A stretch of 64,000 nucleotides of DNA from Haladaptatus sp. ZSTT2. GTDB lineage: Archaea > Halobacteriota > Halobacteria > Halobacteriales > Halococcaceae. Of the stretch, positions 8,228-15,637 are shown one piece after another. The stretch spans positions 1 to 64,000 of the forward strand of contig NZ_JBAMHQ010000002.1 of NCBI RefSeq assembly GCF_037081775.1, read 5' to 3'. The position numbers were made by a program, and so were the translations under genes. The notes beneath the pieces were generated by a model that was given only the letters and a program-made list of their open reading frames with translations, was not told where the DNA came from and made no database searches. How positions within the stretch are numbered: position 1 is the stretch's first letter; each line of letters begins with the position of its first letter.

Positions 8228-9529
8228 TCAGAACGACATCGCAGAGAGGTCACTCTGCGCGTCGAATGTTGGCTCGGACACTTCGATGTGCTCCGCGACG
8301 GTCAGCTTTCCGCCTGAAATCTCTTCTATGTACATATCCATGAACGCTTGGTGGTCAGTTCCGCGGAACATCTTTTTCCCCTGTGGGTAGGCATTCGACT
8401 GTTCGACGCTCGGACCCGTTTCGAACCACTCGATGAACGCTTGGTTGTCGCTTTCAGAACTCCACCCAGTTTCGGTGACGGCGTCTTTAATCCACGAGAG
8501 TGCCTCGTACGAGACGAAGTAGTGGCCGCCGTTTAGTACTTGGTCGGATTCATCGACCCGTGCAATGTCTCGCAGGTGGCGGTTGTACTCGTTGTCCGCC
8601 TCTTCGAGCCGCCGCGGGAGCATCGTCACGTATGCCGCGCCGTCTGCACCCGCATCGAGGCCGCTCACGTCAACGCCCTCGACGGAGGCGATTGGGCCGA
8701 GACGTGCCCCGGACGTTCCGAGGTCTGCGCTCTGTTTGAGGAAGTTCAGTGCCGAGGGGCCGACCAGCGCGTTGAACAGGACTTCGGTATCGTCGGGTAC
8801 CTTGTTGAGATAGGAATTCAAGTCGCTCGTGCCGACCGGAACGGGAATTTCGGTGAGCACCGTACCCGAGCCTTCGACCTCGCGTTTTACCCACTCGGTG
8901 TACTGCTGGCCAAAGGCGTAGTCCTGGTACATGATGGTCCAGTTTTTGCCCAGATTTTCGAGGCCGTACTGGACCGCGAGGATGGCCGCGTGGTTCGTGC
9001 TGTGGTTGTTGCGAATCGTCCAGCGCGTGCCGTCTGCGCCCGTAATCGACGGCGCTTCGCCAATCGGGAAGTACGGGACCTTCAACTGCTTTGCAAGCGG
9101 GTTCGTTGCGATGCTTACGCCCGAGGACTGCGACCCGATGACGAAGTCTGCGCCCTCTTGTTGGACGAGTTTGCGCATCGCTTGGACGCCCTGTTTGCTG
9201 TCGGTGGCCGTGTCTTCGACGACCAACTCGACTTCCGCGCCGTTGATGCCGTCGTTGGCGTTGAGTTCTTCGACGTAGCCTTCGAGGACGCGCTTGTGCC
9301 AGTAGCCGTAACTGGCGAGGACGCCCGTCATGTCGGCTTGCAGGCCAATGGTGATTTTGTCGGGGCCGCTTGCGCCGCCACCGTCGCCACCATCGCCATT
9401 GTTCGACCCTCCGGTACATCCTGCGAGCCCGACGAGTGATGCGGCGCCGAGCCCTCTCAGGGCGCTACGCCGCGAAATACTGCGATTCGATACGCTCTGC
9501 TTTGCATTCGGCTTGCCATCTGGTGCCAT
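8228..9529 (-). CDS. Branched-chain-amino-acid-type ABC transporter substrate-binding lipoprotein (copy 2)
   Basis: A 433-aa type I solute-binding protein, first gene of the transport operon. The start chosen is the ATG at 9529 (MAPDGK), which leaves a normal Tat signal: twin Arg at 20-21 and a lipobox ending at C38 (LVGLAGC). An upstream ATG at 9559 adds ten residues and cannot be excluded. After a Gly/Asp linker the binding domain begins (ITIGLQADMTGVL). It is a close paralogue of the protein at 2396-3700, and both sit in the same operon, at its first and last positions. The ligand is unknown; the neighbouring molybdenum hydroxylase genes suggest a heterocycle or an amide-like acid. Confidence 0.92.
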   Translation of the reverse strand: MAPDGKPNAKQSVSNRSISRRSALRGLGAASLVGLAGCTGGSNNGDGGDGGGASGPDKITIGLQADMTGVLASYGYWHKRVLEGYVEELNANDGINGAEVELVVEDTATDSKQGVQAMRKLVQQEGADFVIGSQSSGVSIATNPLAKQLKVPYFPIGEAPSITGADGTRWTIRNNHSTNHAAILAVQYGLENLGKNWTIMYQDYAFGQQYTEWVKREVEGSGTVLTEIPVPVGTSDLNSYLNKVPDDTEVLFNALVGPSALNFLKQSADLGTSGARLGPIASVEGVDVSGLDAGADGAAYVTMLPRRLEEADNEYNRHLRDIARVDESDQVLNGGHYFVSYEALSWIKDAVTETGWSSESDNQAFIEWFETGPSVEQSNAYPQGKKMFRGTDHQAFMDMYIEEISGGKLTVAEHIEVSEPTFDAQSDLSAMSF

Positions 9530-9638
9530 GGAACACGACCAGATTTCAACTATTCCCACATAAGTGTTGCCGCATACTCACCGATTTTCGCATGTTTCAG
9601 CGCGAAATAATCGTTCACCACGCGAGCGACCCCGGTAG

Positions 9639-9646
9639 TTTTAAAT
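9639..9646 (+). promoter_or_regulatory. TATA-like box for the first molybdenum hydroxylase FAD gene
   Basis: TTTTAAAT lies about 36 bases before the proposed GTG start at 9679. It falls within the longer open frame upstream, which argues against the earlier start codons. Confidence 0.45.
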
Positions 9647-9678
9647 TTCTGCACAAGGTCGGTTTGCGTGGTGGTCGT

Positions 9679-10551
9679 GTGAGATATTATCAACCAGAGA
9701 CAGTCTCAGCAGCGTCGAACCTCCTCCAAGACGAGCCGGGAGCGAAGATAATCGCCGGCGGGCAGAGCATGATGCCGCTGTTGCGACAGGGGATGGTCAA
9801 ACCCGACGCGCTCGTAGACATTACGCGCGTAGAAGAACTCCAAGGTAGCGTCGAGCAGACCGAGTCAACCGTGCGCGTCAGCGCGTTGCTGACCTACCAA
9901 GAGCTGCTCGAACACGAGGTTACAGCCGAGTTGCCGCTGTTGCGAGACTCGCTCGAAGCGATTGGCGACGTACAGGTCAGAAACGCGGGGACAGTAGGCG
10001 GCGGTGTCGCCCACGCAGACCCCGCCCAAGACTTCCCGCCCGCCTTGCAGTGTTACGGCACGAACGTCATCATCACCGACGGTGAGCAAGAGCGCACCCA
10101 CGACATCAACGACTTCTTCATCGACTTCTACTTCACCGAACTCGCGCCCCACGAAATCGTCACCGGCATCGAGATTCAGCGCCCACCGGAACGAGCCGGT
10201 GGCGCGTTTGCAAAACACGCCCGGACGCCGGGTGGCTTCTCTGAAGCGGGCGTGGCCGCACTCCTAACGCCCGACGAATCCGGTGACGGCTACGAAGACG
10301 TGGCGCTCGCCTATTGTGCGGGCGCACCCGTCCCGCGGCGAGTGCCCGAAGCGGTTGAGGATGCCCTCACCGGAGCACTCACGAAAGACGCCATCCACGA
10401 GGCGGCAGACGCAATCGTCGAAAGCCTCGATAACGTCGGTGACGTGGGCGATTACGACGAATCGTACAACGAACACATCTTTCGCGTGCTGACCAAGCGC
10501 GCACTCACGACGGCCGCCGAGCGCTCGGCGGGTCCGGAGGTAGACCTATGA
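9679..10551 (+). CDS. Molybdenum hydroxylase FAD-binding (medium) subunit, system 1
   Basis: A 290-aa flavin subunit of a xanthine-dehydrogenase-family enzyme (CoxM/NdhF type). Two FAD loops are visible: IIAGGQSMMPLLRQG near residue 30 and TVGGGVAHADPAQD near 110. The subunit passes electrons between the iron-sulfur subunit and the final acceptor. The frame is open back to 9370, but that part overlaps the divergent binding-protein gene and is Arg/His-rich. The GTG at 9679 gives an N-terminus (RYYQPETVSAA) matching the second system's FAD subunit, and a TATA-like box lies just upstream. It overlaps the iron-sulfur gene by ATGA. Confidence 0.9.
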   Translation: MRYYQPETVSAASNLLQDEPGAKIIAGGQSMMPLLRQGMVKPDALVDITRVEELQGSVEQTESTVRVSALLTYQELLEHEVTAELPLLRDSLEAIGDVQVRNAGTVGGGVAHADPAQDFPPALQCYGTNVIITDGEQERTHDINDFFIDFYFTELAPHEIVTGIEIQRPPERAGGAFAKHARTPGGFSEAGVAALLTPDESGDGYEDVALAYCAGAPVPRRVPEAVEDALTGALTKDAIHEAADAIVESLDNVGDVGDYDESYNEHIFRVLTKRALTTAAERSAGPEVDL

Positions 10552-11036
10552 GCACACACGACATCGAAGCCGAACCGAACGAAATCACCCTTGAGCTAAA
10601 CGGCACCGAACAATCGTTACCCGCCATCCCCGGCGTCCCGCTCAGAGATTCGCTGCGCGAAGCCGGGCTGACGGGAACGAAAGACAGCTGTGAGGTCGGC
10701 AAGTGCGGAGCCTGCACCGTCCTCGTAGACGGCGTCCCAGTCAAGTCCTGTCTGGTGCCCACCCATCAGGCGAAAGACGCTGCCGTGACGACAATCGAAG
10801 GCCTCGCCACGGACGGCGACCTGCACCCGGTCCAAGAATCGTTCATCGAGGAGTTCGGCCTGCAGTGTGGCTACTGTACACCCGGCTTCGTCATGTCCAC
10901 CGTGGCGCTGCTCTCCCAGAACCCCGACCCAACGCGCCAAGAGATTCGAGAGTTCCTGAAAGGCAACCTCTGTCGGTGTACGGGCTACACGAAAATCTTC
11001 GACGCGGTGGAAGCGGCAGCAGAAAAACAGCGATAA
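10548..11036 (+). CDS. Molybdenum hydroxylase [2Fe-2S] (small) subunit, system 1
   Basis: A 162-aa iron-sulfur subunit with two [2Fe-2S] clusters. The N-terminal plant-type ferredoxin domain has CEVGKCGACTVLVDG with a further Cys after it. The C-terminal helical domain has CGYCTPG and CRCTGYTKI. It accepts electrons from the molybdenum site of the subunit encoded at 11058-13382 and passes them to the FAD subunit. It is translationally coupled to the FAD gene and converges on the large-subunit gene with a 21-base gap. Confidence 0.95.
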   Translation: MSTHDIEAEPNEITLELNGTEQSLPAIPGVPLRDSLREAGLTGTKDSCEVGKCGACTVLVDGVPVKSCLVPTHQAKDAAVTTIEGLATDGDLHPVQESFIEEFGLQCGYCTPGFVMSTVALLSQNPDPTRQEIREFLKGNLCRCTGYTKIFDAVEAAAEKQR

Positions 11037-11057
11037 GCCAGTCAGCACTCAGGCTTC

Positions 11058-13382
11058 TTACTCCCAAATATCGATGTCGAGCGAGGCGACGACGCGTTCA
11101 GCCGAGAGCGGGAGCTTCGTGATGCGCGCACCCGTGGCGTCTTTGACGGCGTTCGCAATCGCCGGGCCAATCGGGATGAGCGCAGATTCGCCGACGCCTT
11201 TCGCGCCGTAGGGGCCGTCTCCGTCGGGGGCGGATTCGACCAATTTCGTTTCAATCGTCGGCGTGTGAAGGCTCGTCGGGATGTGGTAATCCATGAGCGA
11301 GGCGTTGAGAATCTGGCCTTGGCCGTCGAACTTGACGCCCTCCATCACGGTGTGGCCCATGCCCATGATTGCGCCGCCTTCGATTTGCCCCTCTACGAGC
11401 GACGGGTTGATGGCCCGACCCACGTCGTGGGAGGCGATGATGCGCTCGACTTCGATGACGCCCGTTTCGATATCGACCACGACCACCGCACCGTGGGTGG
11501 CAAACGAGAACGTCGGGTAGGGTGCGCCCTCGAACGTCGAAAGGTCGAAATCGAAGAGTGGCCGGCACGTCCCGGTTCCGGTGATGAGATGGCCCTCGTG
11601 GGTACACGACCGGGTCACCTCCTCGAAGGCGAGTTCCTGGTCGCTGTTTTTCGCAGAGACGACGCCGTTTGCGACCGACAAGTCACCGGGCGACACCTGC
11701 TCATCGAACTTTTCAGCGAACATCGTGGCAGCGTGGTCAAGCACCTTCGAGAGGGCGTTGCTCGCCGCGTCGCTCACGGCGTTTCCGGAGACGAACGTCT
11801 GGCGACTGGCGGAGGTTTTCCCGGCTTCGGGGGCTGTCGTGCTGTCACTCACGAAGCGCACGTCTTCGACGGCGAGGCCGAGCGTCTCTGCGGCGATTTG
11901 CGTGAGCGCGGTCTGCGAGCCCTGCCCGATTTCCGAGACGGCGCTTTGGACGGTGGCACTGCCATCGGGGTGGATTTCACAGAAGGCGCTGGAGGGGTGA
12001 TGGTGGCCCGTTTTCCCACAGCCGTACCACATGCTCGCCACGCCGACGCCGCGCCGTTTTGCCGGGTCGTCGGGTTGCTCAATCGTGAGCGCCGCGAGTG
12101 CGTCGCCCACGTCGTCGATGGTTTCCAGCAGGCCGACCGCCTCGATTTCCTGGCCCGTCGTCGTGACCGGCCGCGACCCGTCGAAAGCGTTCTTCCGGCG
12201 GAGCGCGACGGGGTCCATGTCGAGTTCGTCGGCCACAGAGTCGAGAATCGACTCGATGGCGAACGTCGTCTGGAACATGTCGAACGAGCGCATCGCGCCG
12301 CCCCACGGCTTGTTCGTGTAGACCGCACGCCCGGAGGCGCGGACGGCTTCGACGTTGTAGGGGCCGGTGCAATGGACGAGCGCGCGAACCGCGACCGCGC
12401 TCGAAAACGAAACGTACGCGCCGCCATCGACGGTCACGTCGGCTTCCATTGCGCGAATCGTTCCGTCCGCGTCGGCGGCGACGCGATAATCGAGGTGGAG
12501 GGTGTTGCGCTTGACCGTCCCCTGAAACTCCTCGTCGCGCTTGTACTGGACGCGAACCGGGCGTTTGGTCACCCACGAGGCGAGCGCGGCGTAACACGGT
12601 TGGTTGTGTTCGAGCTTCGAGCCGAAGCCGCCGCCGACCGCCGGGCGGTTCACCTCGATATCGCGCTCGCGGATGCCAAGCACGCGCGCGATGTTCGCCC
12701 GGTCGCCGTGGGGATGTTGGGTGCTCGTCCACACTTCGACGGTGTCGTCGTAGGCGCGCGAGGCGACGCTCGCCTCCGGTTCGAGCGCAACGTGGTCTAT
12801 CATCGAGGACTCGTAATCGTCTTCGACGACGATGTCTGCATCCGCGAAGGCTGCGTCCGGGTCGCCACGGTCGAAGGCGTACTCATCGATGAGGTTGCCC
12901 GACTCGTGGATTGGCGCTGCGTCATCTGCAAGTGCTTCGGCTGCGGTAATCGCCGCATCGAGACGCTCGTACTCGACGTCGATGGAGTCTGCGGCGCGGC
13001 GGGCGATGGTCGGGTCTTCTGCGACGACGATCGCGACGGGGTCGCCAAGATACCGTACCTTCTCACCATTGAGGAGAGGTTGGTCGGGGGTGATGACGCC
13101 GATGTTCGACTCGCCCGGGATGTCCTCGGGGAGGACGACATCGATGACGCCGTCCATCGAAAGGGCGTCACTACAGTCGATGTCGAGGACGAGCGCGTGG
13201 GCAACGCTACTGCGGACGACCTGCGCGTGGGCCAAATCGTCGAAGGGGATGTCCGCGGTGTAGTCCATCTGCCCCGTCACCTTCCCGAGGGCGTCAACGC
13301 GGTGGTGTGAATCCCCCACCGGCCCTGGCGGCGCGGTGTCTGCGTGCACCGCTGGGTCTCGCTCAGTGTCTTGCTGACTCAT
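11058..13382 (-). CDS. Molybdenum hydroxylase molybdopterin-binding (large) subunit, system 1
   Basis: A 774-aa catalytic subunit of the xanthine dehydrogenase / aldehyde oxidase family. The N-terminal domain starts near residue 26 (HRVDALGKVTGQMDYTADI). Molybdopterin-contact motifs include VGGGFGSK, MRSFDMFQ and GQGSQTALTQI. Near the C-terminus GAKGVGES carries the catalytic Glu. The active-site loop of true CO dehydrogenase (AYRCSFR) is absent, so this is a hydroxylase of a ring or aldehyde, not of CO. The ATG at 13382 (MSQQDTE) is preferred over an open frame reaching 13499, because it matches the start of the second system (MSQQEP). Water is the expected oxygen donor. Substrate unknown. 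Confidence 0.9.
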   Translation of the reverse strand: MSQQDTERDPAVHADTAPPGPVGDSHHRVDALGKVTGQMDYTADIPFDDLAHAQVVRSSVAHALVLDIDCSDALSMDGVIDVVLPEDIPGESNIGVITPDQPLLNGEKVRYLGDPVAIVVAEDPTIARRAADSIDVEYERLDAAITAAEALADDAAPIHESGNLIDEYAFDRGDPDAAFADADIVVEDDYESSMIDHVALEPEASVASRAYDDTVEVWTSTQHPHGDRANIARVLGIRERDIEVNRPAVGGGFGSKLEHNQPCYAALASWVTKRPVRVQYKRDEEFQGTVKRNTLHLDYRVAADADGTIRAMEADVTVDGGAYVSFSSAVAVRALVHCTGPYNVEAVRASGRAVYTNKPWGGAMRSFDMFQTTFAIESILDSVADELDMDPVALRRKNAFDGSRPVTTTGQEIEAVGLLETIDDVGDALAALTIEQPDDPAKRRGVGVASMWYGCGKTGHHHPSSAFCEIHPDGSATVQSAVSEIGQGSQTALTQIAAETLGLAVEDVRFVSDSTTAPEAGKTSASRQTFVSGNAVSDAASNALSKVLDHAATMFAEKFDEQVSPGDLSVANGVVSAKNSDQELAFEEVTRSCTHEGHLITGTGTCRPLFDFDLSTFEGAPYPTFSFATHGAVVVVDIETGVIEVERIIASHDVGRAINPSLVEGQIEGGAIMGMGHTVMEGVKFDGQGQILNASLMDYHIPTSLHTPTIETKLVESAPDGDGPYGAKGVGESALIPIGPAIANAVKDATGARITKLPLSAERVVASLDIDIWE

Positions 13383-13407
13383 ACCACACACGATTCGACC
13401 CGTCTGC

Positions 13408-13449
13408 ATTAAGCTATCGCCAATTGTCAGTTCAGGCACCAAGCTATAT
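13408..13449. promoter_or_regulatory. Back-to-back promoters between the large-subunit and cyclase genes
   Basis: Two TATA-like elements share the core AAGCTAT: 13408-13416 read leftward lies about 30 bases before the ATG at 13382, and 13441-13449 read rightward lies about 32 bases before the ATG at 13477. The repeated core may also be a regulator site. Confidence 0.4.
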
Positions 13450-13476
13450 GTGCCCAACCCACAGAGTGAGAGTCGT

Positions 13477-14124
13477 ATGCGGATACGAGACCTTTCCATC
13501 GCAGTCGACGAAGAGACGAGTGTCCCACCGAAACTCCCGACGTTCAGACAAGGGCGGGTCGTCCGCCACGAGGAGTCGAACTACGAGAGCGACTTCATGG
13601 CGACGACCACCCACATCGGGACGCACATGGACTCGCCCTACCACTTCGACGCAGACGGGCGGAAAATCGGTGACATCGACCTCGAAGAGACCATCCGGCC
13701 GACCAAGCGAGCCGACGTGCGCGACATTGCAGAGCCGAACGCCGAGATTACCTTAGAACAGGTAAAAGAGCGCCTGCCGTCGCCCGTCGAAGAGGGTGAG
13801 TTCCTGTTCGTCCACACCGGGTGGTCGGACAAACACGTGAACACGCCCGAGTTCTACGGCAACAACCCGTACTACGCAGAAGACATCGCAGAGTACGTCG
13901 TGGAGACAGGTGCCCGCGGACTCATCACCGACGCCGCCATCGACCCCGGCGACGAGGGGTACCGCAACCACTACACCTTACTGGAGGCGGACAAAGTCAT
14001 CGTCGAGAACGTCGTCAACTGCGACGGCCTCCCAGACGAGTTCACGACGTGGGTGATTCCAATGCGGCTCAAAAACGGCGACGGCGCACCCGCGCGAGTG
14101 TTCGTCGTCCTCGACGAGGAGTGA
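13477..14124 (+). CDS. Cyclase / kynurenine-formamidase-type metal hydrolase
   Basis: A 215-aa protein of the cyclase family (PF04199 type), which includes bacterial kynurenine formamidase and isatin hydrolase. These use a divalent metal to hydrolyse amide, lactam or formamide bonds. The metal motif HxGTHxDxPxH is complete (H46, H50, D52, H56), and a further conserved His occurs around residue 168. The ATG at 13477 gives the usual start (MRIRDLSIAV). One base separates it from the nitrilase-family gene, so they form a pair. The context between two molybdenum hydroxylases suggests hydrolytic opening of an oxidised N-containing ring (inference). Confidence 0.85.
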   Translation: MRIRDLSIAVDEETSVPPKLPTFRQGRVVRHEESNYESDFMATTTHIGTHMDSPYHFDADGRKIGDIDLEETIRPTKRADVRDIAEPNAEITLEQVKERLPSPVEEGEFLFVHTGWSDKHVNTPEFYGNNPYYAEDIAEYVVETGARGLITDAAIDPGDEGYRNHYTLLEADKVIVENVVNCDGLPDEFTTWVIPMRLKNGDGAPARVFVVLDEE

Positions 14125-14125
14125 G

Positions 14126-14953
14126 ATGGTGCGCGTTGCCACCGTGCAGTTCGAAGCCGGGCCGGATGCGACGCCCGAAGCAAACGTCGCGCGTGCAAGC
14201 GAGGTACTCAGAGCCAATGTCGCAGACGTAGACCTCGCCTGCCTGCCGGAGTATTTTGCGACGCCGTACTTCCCGAAAGAGCAGAATCCAGAAGCGTTCG
14301 ACTTCGCCGTAACTGAGGAGAGTCCACTCGTAGAAACGCTCTGTGAGGTGGCAGCCGAAATCGAGACGGCACTCATTCTCCCCATCTTCGAGGAGGGTCA
14401 CCCCGGCGGCCGCTATTACAACACGGCGCTGGTGGTGAGCAAGGCCGGTGAGATTGTCGGCAAGTATCGAAAGCTCCACCCATTCCAGCGGCCGGGCTAC
14501 AACGAGACGTACTACTTCTCGCCGGGCGACCTCGGCGCACCCGTGTTCGAGGTGGCAGGACTGACGGTCGGCGTCATGATTTGCTACGACCGCCACTTCC
14601 CCGAGATTGCGCGGGTACAAGCGTTGCGGGGGGCGGACATCGTGTTCGTGCCGACGTGCAGTTTTGGTGAGGAGAACCGCGATGCGGTCTGGAGCGCCGA
14701 ACTGAGGGCGATGGCCGTCTCGAACTCCGTCTACGTCGCGGGCGTGAATCGGGCGGGGACAGAAGGCGACAGCACGCACTTTGGCGCGTCGATGGTCGCA
14801 GACCCGACCGGCGAGGAGCTTGGGAGACTCGGGCCAGAGCCAGACACCCTCGTTGCAGAGGTGGACCCTAGCCACGTCTCGCAAGTACGGCGAACAACGA
14901 AACACCTAAACGATATTCGTGCGGAGTTGTTACCAGACCTCGATAGGTTGTAA
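14126..14953 (+). CDS. Nitrilase-superfamily carbon-nitrogen hydrolase (amidase / N-carbamoyl hydrolase type)
   Basis: A 275-aa cytoplasmic enzyme with the catalytic triad E42 (LPEYF), K116 (KYRKLHPFQ) and C153 (MICYDRHFPE). The YDRHFPE context after Cys and the acidic proton relay are typical of N-carbamoylputrescine amidase and beta-ureidopropionase branches, so a linear amide or carbamoyl substrate with release of ammonia is expected. It begins immediately after the cyclase stop codon, so ring opening and deamidation may be sequential. A strong hairpin terminator follows. The exact substrate cannot be set from sequence. Confidence 0.88.
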   Translation: MVRVATVQFEAGPDATPEANVARASEVLRANVADVDLACLPEYFATPYFPKEQNPEAFDFAVTEESPLVETLCEVAAEIETALILPIFEEGHPGGRYYNTALVVSKAGEIVGKYRKLHPFQRPGYNETYYFSPGDLGAPVFEVAGLTVGVMICYDRHFPEIARVQALRGADIVFVPTCSFGEENRDAVWSAELRAMAVSNSVYVAGVNRAGTEGDSTHFGASMVADPTGEELGRLGPEPDTLVAEVDPSHVSQVRRTTKHLNDIRAELLPDLDRL

Positions 14954-14989
14954 GCGCAACCGATTTTTGTTCTGAACTATGATATGAAA

Positions 14990-15016
14990 ACACGCCCTAA
15001 GGGCGTGTGTTTTATT
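14990..15016 (+). terminator. Strong hairpin with T-rich tail after the nitrilase gene
   Basis: ACACGCCC, loop TAA and GGGCGTGT form a perfect eight-base-pair stem followed by GTTTTATT, 37 bases after the stop codon. The left flank ATGAAAACAC also occurs at the terminator at 2284-2303. Confidence 0.7.
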
Positions 15017-15081
15017 GTCAGAAGTCTGAATATATCCGAGGGTGTGCGAACCTGACAATCCGCTCACAGCGGGGAGGCGAA

Positions 15082-15089
15082 GAATTAAG
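15082..15089 (+). promoter_or_regulatory. TATA-like box for the CoxG-like gene
   Basis: GAATTAAG is centred about 29 bases before the ATG at 15115, consistent with a leaderless transcript. Confidence 0.4.
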
Positions 15090-15114
15090 TGAATGCTAGA
15101 GAGTGGTTCTCAGT

Positions 15115-15576
15115 ATGAAGTTCGAGGGAGAGTTCAGCGTAGCAGCAAGCCCTGAAGAAACGTGGGAGTTCCTGCTCGACCCAGACCAACTCGGTTCGTG
15201 CATTCCAAACTGCCAAGACGTGACCGTCATCGACGACGAAACGTACACCGCAACAATCGGCATCTCGATTTCGTACATCTCGGCGACGTTCGACACGAAC
15301 GTCGAGATTGCAGAGCAAGAAGAAGAGGAGTATCTCAAAGTACACCTGACCGGCGACGCCTCGGAAGGCGATAGTCGGATGGAAGCCACCGGCGAGATGT
15401 GGATGAGCGAACGCGAGGATGGCGGGACGGACATCAAGTACGTGAACGCCGTGGACGTGACCGGCCGGGTGATGAACATGGGCAGTCGCATCGTCAAAAG
15501 CGTCGGCCAGCGTCAGACGACAAAGACCGTAAACAACATCCAAGAAGCACTCGGCACGCCGAAAGCCGAAGTCTAA
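15115..15576 (+). CDS. CoxG-like SRPBCC-fold protein
   Basis: A 153-aa protein of the CoxG / CO dehydrogenase subunit G family (SRPBCC ligand-binding fold). The family start MKFEGEFSVAASPEETWEFLLDP and the mid-section TGDASEGDSRMEATGEMWM are characteristic. CoxG-type proteins occur beside molybdenum hydroxylases and are thought to help with membrane attachment or quinone delivery, not catalysis. Here it sits between two such enzymes and converges on the second large subunit. Its presence does not make either enzyme a CO dehydrogenase. The ATG at 15115 is preferred to one four codons earlier because a TATA-like box is correctly spaced to it. Confidence 0.88.
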   Translation: MKFEGEFSVAASPEETWEFLLDPDQLGSCIPNCQDVTVIDDETYTATIGISISYISATFDTNVEIAEQEEEEYLKVHLTGDASEGDSRMEATGEMWMSEREDGGTDIKYVNAVDVTGRVMNMGSRIVKSVGQRQTTKTVNNIQEALGTPKAEV

Positions 15577-15637
15577 TCGGCCTCGATTTTTCGAAAATTC
15601 GCAGGAAAGCAGCGATCGCGCTAAAAGTCGTGACCGC

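Noticed and set aside
11265-13310. Long plus-strand open frame of 681 codons opposite the molybdopterin subunit gene
   Set aside because: It is the antisense shadow of a conserved gene in GC-rich DNA: Val/Arg/His-rich, with no family features.
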